This document shows, one piece after another, positions 20,660 to 31,037 of a stretch of 64,000 bases of DNA. Location: NCBI GenBank assembly GCA_947359465.1, contig OX375872.1, positions 17,344,018-17,408,017 on the forward strand. Direction: 5' to 3'. The notes beneath the pieces are model-generated. The model had not been told where the DNA came from. It worked only from the letters and a program-made list of their open reading frames with translations, and made no database searches. This stretch comes from Metellina segmentata (Eukaryota > Arthropoda > Arachnida > Araneae > Tetragnathidae). The position numbers and the translations under genes are program-made. The number at the start of each line of letters is the position of its first letter. Positions within the stretch are counted from its first letter, which is position 1.

Positions 20660-21375
20660 TACTCGCATTTATAACAAAATTCAAACCAACTTCCTCATGA
20701 CTTAAATAAATCACTGCAAATTTAATTTATAACAAGAATATGAGGCAAGTGCAAGCCTGGAGTTTAAATATGATGGAATTAACTTAAATTCAAACAAACT
20801 TCCTTGGAAACAAAATTAGGACGAGAAGAGGTAAATGCTCAAACCTAAAATTTGACTGAATACTCTGAAATATAAACGAAATTCCTTGACCTAAATTGCT
20901 CATTGTAAATTAAACTACTTATAAGGAGAATAAGAGATAAATGGTAAATTCAAACCTGGAGTTTAAACGTGACGGAATTTACTTAAAATCAAACAAACTT
21001 CCTTAAGATCTAAATCATTCATTCAAAATTATGTAAAAGGAGCATAACGTCATGCTAATTAGAAAAACTCGAAACTCCAGGAGTTACGAGTTTTTCTGGA
21101 GTTGGGAGTTTTGAGTTAGGCGTGACGATAAGTGATAACTACAAACCTTGAGATTAAATATGACGGAATGTAAATTTAAATTCTAGCTAGAGCTTCCGTA
21201 TGTCGAAAATCGCTCTTTGCAAATTAAATTATAACGCGTTTAAGTGGGACGACGGGATTACGGGATTAGCGTATATTCAAACTTACTTCTTTATGACCTA
21301 AATTACTCATTGAAAATTAAATTATATCGAGAACAAGGGGTAAATGCCCAAACCTCGATTTTAAACATGACGTAT
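20660..21375. repeat. Degenerate satellite, ~100-110-bp unit
   Basis: Units recur with a conserved core AACTTCCTTATGACCTAAAT and a second core CAAACCTGGAGTTTAAA followed by TGACGGAATT. Starts fall near 20693, 20803, 20881, 20999, 21193 and 21287. A short inverted motif (AACTCCAGGAGTTACGAGTT near 21073) interrupts it. Confidence 0.65.
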
Positions 21376-22082
21376 TCATTCAATCTTCATTATTTCCACA
21401 GCTTAGTACAGCAGAGAAAGCAGGTATTACCATTTCAGCTTTCAATAACCTTCTCATTGAGAGCAGAAAATTAGTGAATAGGCAGAATACAAAGAAATTA
21501 TAAATATATTACCCTCAAGTGACGCTTTATCAAACAGCGCATTACCGAAATTATGAATGAAATACCTAAAAGTTCATCTTTCTAATGTTTAGATAATGAG
21601 ATTAGTACAAGGCTCCTCGCTTAAGAATTTTAATGTGTACTAGATAGATGTGGCGATGTCTGAGCAATCAAGTAATCGAGTTGCTTTCGTTGACCTAACA
21701 CAAACATGGCATGGATGGCAGCTGTCTGTTTCCTATTGGCAGGAAGCTGAACACCTGCTGCAATGCTCTTACTTAATGATTCTGTCCCCCTGGGAAAGGA
21801 AGGACATGACATTGTCACTCTTCCTGACACAGAAGTCGGTACTCAATGCTTTTAGAATATTGATTCATTATTCGCATTATTATATTCACCTTTTCCATCC
21901 AGATAAATTAGATCTTTTACTTTGAGATACTTGAGTTTATCGAAATATGTACAATTTCTTTACAGGAAGTTTTATTTAAATTAGGATTTTGGGGGAAGAA
22001 GGAAAACATCTTTTTCATTCTTCTGGACATAGTAGTTGGCCCTAACGTTTTTAGATTATTGATTCGGTGTTTCTGTTTTAGA
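21376..22082. other. Unassigned sequence with a GC-richer patch at ~21645-21850
   Basis: Between 21645 and 21850 both strands are open: a 91-codon plus frame and a 66-codon minus frame. The patch is visibly less AT-rich than its surroundings. I recognise no domain, so it could be an exon, a retrocopy or an old element. Confidence 0.35.
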
Positions 22083-22204
22083 TTCATTAAATCTATTCAA
22101 TTTAAATTATTTTGTGAGCTTTTTATGGCCCACGGGGCTTACTTTGTTTGATGTTGGTTTTTCGCACCTATTGTAAGATAAAAAGGGGAAAATATATACA
22201 TATA
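22083..22204 (+). repeat. Dispersed repeat flanking a Helitron (copy 1)
   Basis: TTAAATCTATTCAATTTAAA ... TTGATGTTGGTTTTTCGCAC ... TAAGATAAAAAGGGGAAAAT recurs in inverse at 34688-34803. The class is unknown. The Helitron at 22205-22719 abuts it. Confidence 0.6.
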
Positions 22205-22719
22205 CTAGCCACTGCGTGGCCAGCATGGCATTGCCCGTGACAGTTCTTTTCATGGGGTCAGGTGTGACCACTCCTCGCTGACGCTCGCCAACCCCCGGCG
22301 ATTGCTACGTATTCCCATTTGGTTTGCTTCGCAAACTAACTCCACAGGCAACGCCGTGACAGCCTCGAAGTGGCCATTATTAACAACGTGAATCTAAACA
22401 CGCTAGAATCAGAAAGCTTGGCATAGTTCCAAAGGCATTAGGACGAAAAACGCTTGTGACGTCAGCGGCTGAAAATCGCAAAATCCTCTCCTTCTTGTCG
22501 TCACATTCCGGAGAGAAGAACAAAAAGTGAAAAAAAAAACCTAATAAATTAATAAAAAAAATGTTCTAGATTAAATTTTAAAATTCGGGCACTACACAAA
22601 AATCGCAAAACATTAGGACTACCTGTGTGCTAAATTTCATAATTGTAAGTGCCATTGATTAGTCAGGACAGCGTACAGAGACACAAACAAACACTTCCTT
22701 TTATAATAGTAAAAATAGA
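22205..22719 (-). mobile_element. Non-autonomous Helitron, 515 bp
   Basis: Read on the minus strand, it opens TCTATTTTTACTATTATAAA, the usual Helitron TC start. It ends with a perfect 5-bp hairpin GCCAC-GCA-GTGGC overlapping the terminal CTAG, followed by T in the flank. There are no terminal inverted repeats and no target duplication, as expected for rolling-circle elements. The start resembles the TCTATWYTACTATTATAAA start common in arthropod Helitrons. It encodes no Rep/helicase. Confidence 0.75.
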
Positions 22720-23160
22720 CAAGTTTCTTAGTGTCTTGCCATCACAGAACCCGACTGTCTAACGGTCAAAATCGCGAAATTTTGGTATCCGTTGAAAATC
22801 AGCCCACCTAAGGATATATAAAGCAATTCCTAAAACACCTCATCAGCATATTAACTGGAAACACTTTTAAGCTTCTGCTTGAAAATACATTTTTTTTTTA
22901 CTTCACATCATGCTCTTTTTTGCGTAGTTACGGCATTCCAAAACTATCAATAGAGATAAAGATAAACTTAGTACTCTGACTCAGCAAACTTTAATTCTTC
23001 AAAAATATGATGTGAATAGTTGCTGTTAAGTATTTTTCACTACTTACTGATAGTAAGGATTTGCTTCGGAAAGCAATGATTAATAACCGAAACTTAACCT
23101 TATTGAGTGCTAAAGAATTTACAACACACATACGATAAAATGAAAAATGTAGAAGTATAT
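22720..23160. other. Unassigned sequence
   Basis: A 94-codon minus-strand frame (22991-23275) runs into the neighbouring SINE and has no recognised motif. Confidence 0.35.
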
Positions 23161-23468
23161 AAGGTAGGTAGTTAATTAAAGTTACACTGGAGCAACACAA
23201 CGAGCGATTGGCTCGGTCAGGTATCAATCCTCGAAGGGAAAGATCCGAGGAAAACAGCATGTAATTTCGATCCACGATCAGATAATAATGTCACACCTGA
23301 GCTGGCTCCTCACTCTCCAAACTTTCATACCGCGCCAACGTGAGGACATTTGAGGCCACGATAGGTTTAACGTGCTCCAGTTGCTGCGTATACGACGGTG
23401 AATGGCTGGATTGAGTTTGAAACTCGCAACCCTCCAGTTGACAATTCCAACTGGGCTACCGCGCCCCT
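23161..23468 (-). repeat. SINE-1, full length
   Basis: The reversed tail AAGGTAGGTAGTTAATTAAA starts the copy. All body landmarks follow, ending with GGGCTACCGCGCCCC. The B box is altered (GTTTGAAAC). Confidence 0.9.
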
Positions 23469-24148
23469 TAAATGAAAATAACTTCTATATTTTGTAATAA
23501 TATAAATAAATGTATAAGTTAAAATGTGTCAAATAAGTAGTGTAAATAAATCAGTAATGAAAAGTATTCTGTGGTAGTCAGAAAAAAAGTTTTTAAAGAA
23601 TTAAATTCGGCATGAGTATCTAAAACATTTCAACAGACAGTTTTAAACGATTTACAGGAATAAACTAAATAAACGGAAAGACCATTTCGAAAATATATTA
23701 TTTTCTTCTGAAGAAATAGTTCAAGCGTCGCATACCAAAAATATTTTAAATCTTTTCTAACATGACATTTTTGTATCAAAAAAGAAAGTTTGTTGAAGAA
23801 GTATGAATACTTCTCCGAAATAACTGAAAATATTTTTCTGGAAATATTTGATCAGATTAAAAGTAACAGATCAATATTGGATATTAATTCCTTGTTCGCT
23901 CAGGAAATTTCACAGATGGATGAAATTTGAGTCCTCGTACTTGTCATTTCTTTGAAAAAGCGGATAACTTTAATCTTTTAATAGAATAGAATTCATTTTA
24001 GAATCGCTAAGGATAGATAGAAGAACTGCGGCTGTTTCTTTGGTAACGGTGTCTATTCGTCTAAATTCCAAAGAAAATTTCGATACCTCTATCTATTATT
24101 CATTTCAGTAAAACCGGAGAAAACTATGTTATCTAAGAAATGTGAGTT
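23469..24148. other. Unassigned sequence
   Basis: AT-rich; no coding or repeat family recognised. Confidence 0.35.
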
Positions 24149-24246
24149 TTAACCCTCTTTGGAAATGGTATATTGGTCATTTACTCCGAATAGACACATT
24201 CTCAGAATGGTCACATTATGTAGTACATCTATATGTATAAAAAAGG

Positions 24247-24315
24247 TAATTGGTAATTTTAGTTAACGTCGTACTAGAGCAACACAACGGGCTATTGACG
24301 ACGGTCCGGGATCAG
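24247..24315 (-). repeat. SINE tail fragment cut by a Helitron
   Basis: GGTAATTTTAGTTAACGTCG then AGAGCAACACAACGGGCTAT and GACGACGGTCCGGGATCAG. The sequence matches the SINE-2 type tail (ATTTTAGTTAACGTCGTACT). It stops exactly where the Helitron begins. Confidence 0.8.
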
Positions 24316-24749
24316 TCTGTATAAAAAAGGACGTGTGTGAATCTGCTTTATACAAATCTACACCGTTTGCTCTATCCACACCATATTTGGTACACTTATA
24401 CATTAGAAAACTGCGGAAAACATAGGCTATTTCTTTCCTGTCTTCAGACCCATCTATAGCCATGAAAATTGGCACACATGTAGACCTAAAAGTGTCCCTC
24501 GAAGCCCCAATTTTAAAATCTAAAGTTTGTTTTTCTGCAATAAATGGACATGGATAAGGAAACACGTCCTACAGGGTTTGTGTATTTGAGTTAACACATG
24601 GAAATGTCACAGTCATATTTTAGCTATCGCGGTAGGAAACACGTTCTACAGAATTTGTGTATTTGAGTTAACACAGGAAAATGTCGCGGTCATATTTTAG
24701 CTGTCGCGGTCATATTTGAAACCCGAGCAACGCCGGGTTATTCAGCTAG
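24316..24749 (+). mobile_element. Non-autonomous Helitron, 434 bp
   Basis: It opens TCTGTATAAAAAAGGACGTG and closes with a perfect hairpin AACCCG-AGCAACGC-CGGGTT, then ATTCAG and CTAG followed by T. An internal ~76-bp tandem duplication (24558-24633 and 24634-24712) contains GTTTGTGTATTTGAGTTAAC. The 100-codon minus-strand frame across it is not a known protein. Confidence 0.7.
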
Positions 24750-25182
24750 TTTAACTATAAAAGAACCATTTGGAACTATACTCTCTATTGGTACCTTCTT
24801 TAGAATACATTCCTCAGAAAATACTTTATTACTTCTTTCCTTAGAATAGAACCCTCTGGAATGAATCTGTTGATACATTCCTTAGAATACAATGCTTTGA
24901 AAAGATTCGTTTGGTCATTTCCTCCGGGCAGAGAAAAGTACTCTAAGGGTCACTTTACAACTAGTTTTGGTCACATGATCCTGAGCACATAAAACGTCAC
25001 CATTTTACTCATTCTACTCTTTATTCCTTTATGTAGAACTAAGTAACAATAGCTGTAGGTTAAAACAATGTTACGAAAAATTCTATTGGTCAAGAATATC
25101 AAAACTGGTTAGAAGTCATTTAGGGAAGACTAGATTGCTGAACGGATACATACGTGTTAATCCCTCAAAGAGTTAAAATGCA

Positions 25183-25266
25183 ATTTTGAACCACGGTCAG
25201 ATGACGAGGCAACACCTGAGCTGGCACTTATCTATCTCTCCAAACTTCCACATCAACACAACGTGA
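25183..25266 (-). repeat. SINE-1 mid-body fragment
   Basis: AATTTTGAACCACGGTCAGA and CACCTGAGCTGGCAC followed by TCTCCAAACTTCCACATCAA. Confidence 0.75.
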
Positions 25267-25371
25267 CTTTATTTACCATAACAAAAAAGTCTATCCCACA
25301 TTAAATCACGCAACTTTTTACTAAAAGTTTCTTAAACCTGCAAGTTAAAGACTGATTTGATGGTGAATTTT

Positions 25372-25665
25372 TTCCAATGGATTCCATTCTAAGGAGAGCA
25401 GATCAACAGAATATTTTCAAAGGACTTTGTTGAAGCAAGGATCGATCAAATCATTCCGAAGGATAATTTTGTAATCAGAGATATTAGAATCTTTCCAACG
25501 GATTCTATTCTAAGAAAAAACTATTAGGAAAAGACAAATCAAACCCCTTTTTAAAAGGTTGAAATAGCAATGGTTTCTTTCACCAAATAGATGTGGTTAT
25601 TATGCCATTAAGTGTGTTATAGGCTAAAAGCAATGCTACACAACTCGGAAATCAAATAATTAAAT
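25372..25665 (-). mobile_element. MITE-B, partial
   Basis: TCCAATGGATTCCATTCTAA type units are followed by the family's other end (TGGTTTCTTTCACCAAATAG, GTGTGTTATAGGCTAAAAGC, ACAACTCGGAAATC). The borders are not intact. Confidence 0.65.
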
Positions 25666-26126
25666 ATTAAAATAATTTATTTCTTAAATTCAAGTGCATT
25701 AATTTGAATAAGTATAAATTTATGTAAGTAAAAAGAAGCATAGCATATTGTTTAATTTATTTTATATACAGTCAATTCCAAAAAAGAAAAAATATCTGCT
25801 CTACATAAAATCTTTAACGGCTCATTTGAAATGTATACACATTACACAGGAAAAACATTTGAAATTAGATTAGGATTCAATTTTGTTTCAAAGATAGGTT
25901 TCTGTGAAAATGAATAATCAATGATTCCGAGTATAGCCATCAGTTTATTCACTAAGACTCTTTTGTAAATGACTGAATAAAGAGTCAATGCTTATTCGTT
26001 TAAATCCAAGACAACCGATAAATTAGCAAGTATAATGCATCATACACTTATTTAATCGAAATCATGCATTTTTGATGAATGAAAGAAACTACATTGATCT
26101 ATTACTGAACATCCGCATCATTAGAG
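25666..26126. other. Unassigned AT-rich sequence
   Basis: Nothing recognisable. Confidence 0.35.
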
Positions 26127-26326
26127 AGGGTAGCTCGGATGGAAGAGATTACCAATCGGAACGTTACGATTTCAATACTCGGTCCTATTAAAGATCGTCG
26201 TGTACAGGGGGCTTTCGCACGTTAAATATGTTGTGGTCTCAAATGTCCTAACGTTAGCTTGGTGTAGAAGCTGGGAGAGTAGGGTGGTAGCATAGGTGTG
26301 ACATCGTCATCTCACCGTCGCTCAAA
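26127..26326 (+). repeat. SINE-1, 3'-truncated
   Basis: A box GGTAGCTCGGATGGAAGAG, decayed B box (GATTTCAATACTC), body to GTGACATCGTCATCTCACCG. The Tc1 element begins directly after it. Confidence 0.8.
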
Positions 26327-26332
26327 TATATA

Positions 26333-26913
26333 CACTACCCTACAATAATGGACCGGACAGCAAGATGTGATGGTATAAGGGAAAGAATACAAGCTTTAAT
26401 AGAGGGGTGGTCTCCCACGTGCTGCATGCAATTACACTAGCAACCCATCTGGGCATACTTTCAACAAGGTTTCGATACACAGCTATGGGGATTTGTGTCC
26501 ATTCCTGTTGCAAGAATTTCACCAGCTCAGCTGTAGATTTCAGACGTGGTTCCCTGGTCTGTAAGATTCGCTCTAACTCGTCCCACAAATGCTCTATGGG
26601 AACAAATGTTTAGGTCGAGACTATGAGGAGGCCAGGGAAGACGTTTTACATCCATATCTTGATACCACTGTTTGACAGAGGTTGCAACATGGCATGGATC
26701 GCTGTCGTCTTGGAAGTAACATTCGTCCATTACATAAAATTTACAGAGCGTAGGAAGAACCTGATTGTCCAAAATATTCATGTAGCCGTCAGCGTTCAAT
26801 TTACCAGGAACAACATGCAAAGGTCCCAGGCCATACAACGAAAAACACCCCTAAACAAGCAGTCGGATTTTATGCAAATCTGCTTGCGTCCGGTCCATTA
26901 TTCTAGGGTAGTG
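26333..26913 (-). mobile_element. Deleted Tc1-like transposon, 581 bp
   Basis: Left end CACTACCCTACAATAATGGA and right end the inverse (TCCATTATTCTAGGGTAGTG). TA stands outside the left end and CA outside the right. The interior is only the C-terminal half of a transposase, so an internal deletion removed the DNA-binding domain and first catalytic Asp. Confidence 0.8.
26424..26870 (-). pseudogene. C-terminal half of a Tc1-like DD34E transposase
   Basis: Reading from about 26860 downward on the minus strand, the frame enters at GCFSLYGLGPLHVVPGKLN after a stop codon where Trp is expected. It contains NILDNQVLPTL and the second catalytic Asp in FQDDSDPCHV, then WPPHSLDLN. A 7-base insertion shifts the frame before PIEHLWDELERILQTREPR, which ends near MPRWVASVIA. 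Correcting the shift by eye gives 34 residues between the second Asp and the Glu. It cannot encode an active enzyme. Confidence 0.85.
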
Positions 26914-27661
26914 CATATATGTATATGTAAAATGCCTGAGCGTGTTTTGAGCTTAAAAATCATACATCTGGCTTTGTTATGCAGTTCCGACTTGTTATAA
27001 CTGAGGAATACAGCTGGTCTTATATCAATAAAAATAACATCTGCACAAATACATTAGGCAATGCGCTCAGTACCTAAATGAGATGATTCGTTTAACACAC
27101 ATATAATCTTTCATTACGCAGAAAGATTCGTTTTCTGATAGAATTTAAATCATGTTTCATTTATAACAAACTCTCGAAGAAAAAAGTTAATCTAACGAAA
27201 TGAGTTTTTTCGAGTGGCGACAGAGAATTGATGATTGCGAGGAAAATTCCTCAAAATTCTTCGCCGTATGGTAATTAACTGGTAAAACAAAACATCTTTC
27301 TAAACTAGTTAACATTCCTATTTAACAATTTCTCAACGGCTGCATAACCCCAGTTGCGTAACGACAGGCAAAAAAACAAAAGTTGAAATAAACACGGTGG
27401 AAAAAAAATTCCCTTTTGTTTATTGTGATGTCGTTAGCTAAACCCATTACGACAATGAAAAAACGGTATTAAAAAATTAATGGCGTGTGATATGTTGAAG
27501 ACGCGATGCTTAAGACGAATTTTTCCCATGTGATGAAGGATGTATCATTCCCTCAAAGTGTTCGTACGAACAGAAAAAAATTGAGTTATCGACCTAGTGA
27601 TTGATAATGAAAAGTTAACGTCTTCACGATGATTCTCAAAATGTGGTAATGAACATGGTAT
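26914..27661. other. Unassigned sequence
   Basis: No repeat family or frame recognised. The stretch is AT-rich and unusually unique-looking compared with its neighbours. Confidence 0.35.
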
Positions 27662-29160
27662 TTAACCCTCGGAGGGGTTTATACACACGCATAATTTTGA
27701 ATCTGCTGTGTTCCTCGTAGAACTTCTTACAAATTTTCACATTCTTGAGCAACGGAATCTTTCCATACGTGTTTTTCTAAGAAAATGAGGCGTATAATTT
27801 TTTCAGGGGATATCATTTTTTCAGCCTAAGAAAAAGAGCGATAGAATCTTTCCATAGGATGCTATTCCAAAGAAAGAAACGATAGAATCGTTTTAAAGAA
27901 AGATTCTGCTCGAATATAAGGAGATATTGAATTCTATAAAGAAAATATATTTTAATTGCTACTCGAAACAATATACAATTTCAGAGTAAAACAGTCTTTC
28001 TTTTAAAGCTGTAAATGTTTACACATATAATTCCACCGTAGCAGCCTAACACCTGTATACTTTTAACAAATTTTGACCTCCTTGACCAATAGAATGTTTC
28101 CAAAGATTATTTTCTAAGGGGGGAAAGAAAATTATATAAATATTCCAAAGGATTCTATTACAAGGAACAATAGAATATTTCCAAAGGATTCTATTCTAAG
28201 GAGAAATAATATAATCTTTCTCTCCAAAGGATTCCACTCTAGGAAGAAATAGACTATTTTCAAATGGTTTCTAATCTAAGGCGCAATATAATCTTCATAA
28301 AGCATTACGATCTTAGGATATGATAAGTATAATCTTTCCAAAGGATTTTCTATTGTAAGGATAAGAGAAATAGAACCATTTTTCAAAGGATTCTGGTGGA
28401 GTGGTAGCACACGAGACCTTGTCGCAAAGGAATTTCTTTTGTCGCCAAATCAAGATGGCGGCGCCCATGTAACAAAGTCCACACTATGAACCTTTGCATA
28501 CATGGATTTGAAAGTAACATTTTTGGTAGCTAAGTCAGCGAAAAATGAAATTTACCTTCATTTTGTTTCCTCCCCTACATTGTAAATTCTGTTAATTTCC
28601 TGGATGAAGGCCATAAAAATCCGTTGTAAATCGCAATCGCAAAAAAAAAAAAAAAGACAAAGAAAAAAAAAAAAGACGGAGCAAAGATGTCATACAACTG
28701 CACGTTACATTACAACGAAAGAAAACGAAGTGGCAGTTATAACGTCGTTATCGCTTATCGTTAACCAAGAATTACAAATCTGAACCAATCAGAGCACGTC
28801 TTACTTCCAATCAGAAAACGTTTTCAGTTCCAAAAATTCTGAATAGGGTTACCTTACAAGTGCTTAAGATAATCGGAAGCAGGACCACATCGGAAGGTTA
28901 CCACATTTGGCGAAAAATCGCCAAGGTCTCGTATGCTACCACTACACCAGGAATCTATTTTAAGGAAAGAAGAAAAAGATAACTTCCAAAGATATATTAT
29001 ATTTCAAGTAATAAAATATAATATTACCAATAAAATATTTCCAGAGGTTGAAAAAGAGAATCCATGCATTCTTTAGAAAGATGCGGGGATTTCGTCATAA
29101 GTGTGTCGGGTATATATATAAACGCAACATTACTCTATTAGAAAATCTCGCTGAATGGGG
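27662..29160 (-). mobile_element. MITE-B, long copy containing an inserted element
   Basis: The left border is TTAACCCTCGGAGGGGTTTA. Many units of the form TTCCAAAGGATTCTATTCTA and AGGAAAAGGAACAATAGAAT follow. The closing sequences near 29041-29160 are AGAATCCATGCATTCTTTAG, GTGTGTCGGGTA and GAAAATCTCGCTGAATGG. The far TTAA has decayed. A separate 554-bp element splits one unit at 28395-28948. Confidence 0.75.
28395..28948. mobile_element. Inserted DNA element with ~30-bp TIRs and 8-bp duplication, superfamily uncertain
   Basis: The ends are GGTGGAGTGGTAGCACACGA and the inverse of GGTGTAGTGGTAGCATACGA; about 28 of the first 30 bases agree. The flanks AGGATTCT (28387-28394) and AGGAATCT (28949-28956) are the target duplication, and they reconstruct a normal MITE-B unit when joined. 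An 8-bp duplication fits hAT, P or Merlin; GG-starting ends lean toward Merlin or an unusual hAT. The interior holds two poly-A tracts (28641-28675) and no coding. Confidence 0.7.
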
Positions 29161-29196
29161 TGAAATCTATAATATTATAAATTTGCCACTGTATGT

Positions 29197-29851
29197 CTAG
29201 CCCGTGCACGTGGTGTACGGTATTAATCTGGTGTAAAATTTTCCGCAGATTTCAAATCCGTTCAAATTTTTTTTTCAAAAACGTTTCCGATTTTACGAAA
29301 AAAGAACTTAACAATCCCAGTAAAAATGTCTTTATTATTTTGCTCTCCTTCGCTGAAATGGAACAGTGCAGGAAATGTAATCAGTTTTAATTTTTATTTT
29401 AACGCGAAGGGCAGAAATGCAATCTGTTTATTTTTGGAAAGCGAAAGTTCACGTGACGTCACAATCTCTTGCGAAAATATAAAAGATCAAAAGAAAATCA
29501 AACGTACAAGGTGTAAAATTTTGCACTAGATAGATACCTTATACGTTTGATTTTCTTTTAATCTTTTATACTGTCGCAAGAGATTGTGACGTCACGTGAA
29601 CTTTCGCCTTAAAAAAACATATTTTATTTTTATTTTAACGCGAAGGGCAGAAAATGCAAACATATTACATTTCCTGTCCTATTCCATTTCTGCGAAGGAG
29701 AGCAAAAAATAAAAAACATTTTGACTGGGATTGGTAAGTTCCTTTCTCGTAAAATCGGAATCGTAAAAGATAGATTGAAAATTTCAAAAGATTTGAAATA
29801 TGCAGAAAATGTTACAACATATTAATACCTTACACCATGGGCATGGGCTAG
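29197..29851. mobile_element. Fold-back element: ~315-bp inverted arms, 22-bp loop
   Basis: The left arm (29197-29512) and right arm (29535-29851) are inverse copies of one another, with a few percent mismatch by eye. Outer tips read CTAGCCCGTGCACGTGG and the inverse of CTAGCCCATGCCCATGG. Inner arms contain AAAGTTCACGTGACGTCACA and GAAAATCAAACGTA. Nearly the whole element would form one hairpin. No coding and no clear target duplication. Confidence 0.8.
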
Positions 29852-29969
29852 CCAGGCAGAGGCTAGTATTAAAAAAATGAAACGTACCTGCGTATTGTGC
29901 TCACGATTGCCGAGATAAACTGACTGAAATGCAGTAGCACATCTAGAAATATTGCATTCTTTTCTACTC

Positions 29970-29982
29970 CCACTGCGAGAGG
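29970..29982. repeat. Target-site duplication (left) of the SINE-2 copy
   Basis: CCACTGCGAGAGG is repeated exactly at 30311-30323, on the other side of the SINE. Confidence 0.9.
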
Positions 29983-30310
29983 TAATGGTAATTTTAGTTA
30001 ACGTCGTACTAGAGCAACACAACGGGCTATTGACGACGGTCCGGGATCAGTCCCTTAAGGGAAAGATTCGAGGACAACACCTCGTAATTTTGAACCACGG
30101 TCAGATGACGAATCAACACCTGAGCTGGCACCCCACTCTCCAAACTTCCACGCCAACCCAACGTGAGGACTTTCGGCCACGACAGATTTAAGGTGCACCA
30201 GCCACCTCTACACCATACGCTTACAAACATCCATGCCCGGTCCCGGATTCGAACCAGGAACCTTCCGATCTAGAGGCTAACACCATAACCACTATACCGG
30301 TTGGTCGGCC
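29983..30310 (-). repeat. SINE-2, full length, 13-bp target duplication
   Basis: SINE-2 shares the SINE-1 body but has a different tRNA-like head, GGCCGACCAACCGGTATAGT then GGTTAAGGTGTTAGCCTC, with B box GGTTCGAATCC. Its 3' tail is of (ATTACC)n type, giving GGTAATGGTAATTTT on the plus strand. The perfect duplication CCACTGCGAGAGG on both sides shows a clean insertion. The near identity with the copies at 49148-49484 and 58842-59120 marks this as the youngest SINE subfamily in the window. Confidence 0.92.
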
Positions 30311-30451
30311 CCACTGCGAGAGGAGTGTATTGCGGAAATATGTACGAGTTGTTACCAATACCATGCGGCTACAGCATTATGCGAATTCTGAATGTCAACG
30401 ACACCTTCAGTGTCACAATATTGTTTTATTTAATCTTTCTGGTGATTATCC

Positions 30452-30666
30452 TGACGAAACATCTCGTTATTAGCAAAACTGACTAGATCGTGATGGACGA
30501 GATACTTCGTCATAAGAAAAAAATTTACCAGTTCTTCATCTCGCCTTCATAAACAGTCAGCAATATCTAGGTACCGATACCTCGCCAGACCTTGATGGAC
30601 GAGATATCTCTTTAGCAAAATTGATCATATCTTCATGGACGAGATAACTTGTCGAAAACACAACTG
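30452..30666. mobile_element. MITE-A, partial
   Basis: GACGAAACATCTCGTTATTA, GATGGACGAGATACTTCGTC and GATAACTTGTCGAAAACACA. The borders are decayed. Confidence 0.65.
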
Positions 30667-30675
30667 GAATTAAGA

Positions 30676-30759
30676 AAGTTTCTATGGTTCCTTTCTATAG
30701 AACAGAATCCTTTGGAAAGATACCCATAGTATTATACTATACTAAGGAGCAATATAAAA
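30676..30759 (+). mobile_element. MITE-B fragment running into the assembly gap
   Basis: TTCCTTTCTATAGAACAGAA and TCCTTTGGAAAGATACCC are family units. The rest is hidden by N. Confidence 0.55.
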
Positions 30760-30959
30760 NNNNNNNNNNNNNNNNNNNNNNNNNNNNNNNNNNNNNNNNN
30801 NNNNNNNNNNNNNNNNNNNNNNNNNNNNNNNNNNNNNNNNNNNNNNNNNNNNNNNNNNNNNNNNNNNNNNNNNNNNNNNNNNNNNNNNNNNNNNNNNNNN
30901 NNNNNNNNNNNNNNNNNNNNNNNNNNNNNNNNNNNNNNNNNNNNNNNNNNNNNNNNNNN
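30760..30959. other. Assembly gap, 200 N
   Basis: A run of exactly 200 undetermined bases; its real length is unknown. The left end of the Tc1 element that follows is probably inside it. Confidence 1.
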
Positions 30960-31037
30960 ATAAGGAGTTGTTCTTGAACTGTTGTTAAAAATATCTGCTG
31001 CATTGCGATTTAGGATACCTTTCAACGACTGAAAAAT

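Larger units (their letters stand above)
24149..25176 (+). mobile_element. MITE-B, interrupted by a SINE and a Helitron
   Basis: TTAACCCTCTTTGGAAATGG at 24149 and CCCTCAAAGAGTTAA ending at 25176 frame the region. Typical units such as TCCTTAGAATACAATGCTTT lie between 24750 and 24950. A SINE-1 tail and a Helitron occupy 24247-24749. A second TTAA at 25157-25160 makes the exact right end slightly uncertain. Confidence 0.65.

Noticed and set aside
24263..24565. 100-codon minus frame in a Helitron as Rep/helicase
   Set aside because: No Rep HUH motif or helicase motif is visible, and it overlaps the SINE tail.
26623..27000. 125-codon plus-strand frame
   Set aside because: It is the antisense of the Tc1 transposase C-terminal half.
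28395..28440. A-box-like GGTGGAGTGGTAGC as a Pol III promoter or tRNA
   Set aside because: It is a terminal inverted repeat present at both ends, with no B box downstream.
29952..30230. 79- and 67-codon frames repeated nearly unchanged at three places
   Set aside because: They are translations of the SINE-2 body on either strand, not a gene family.
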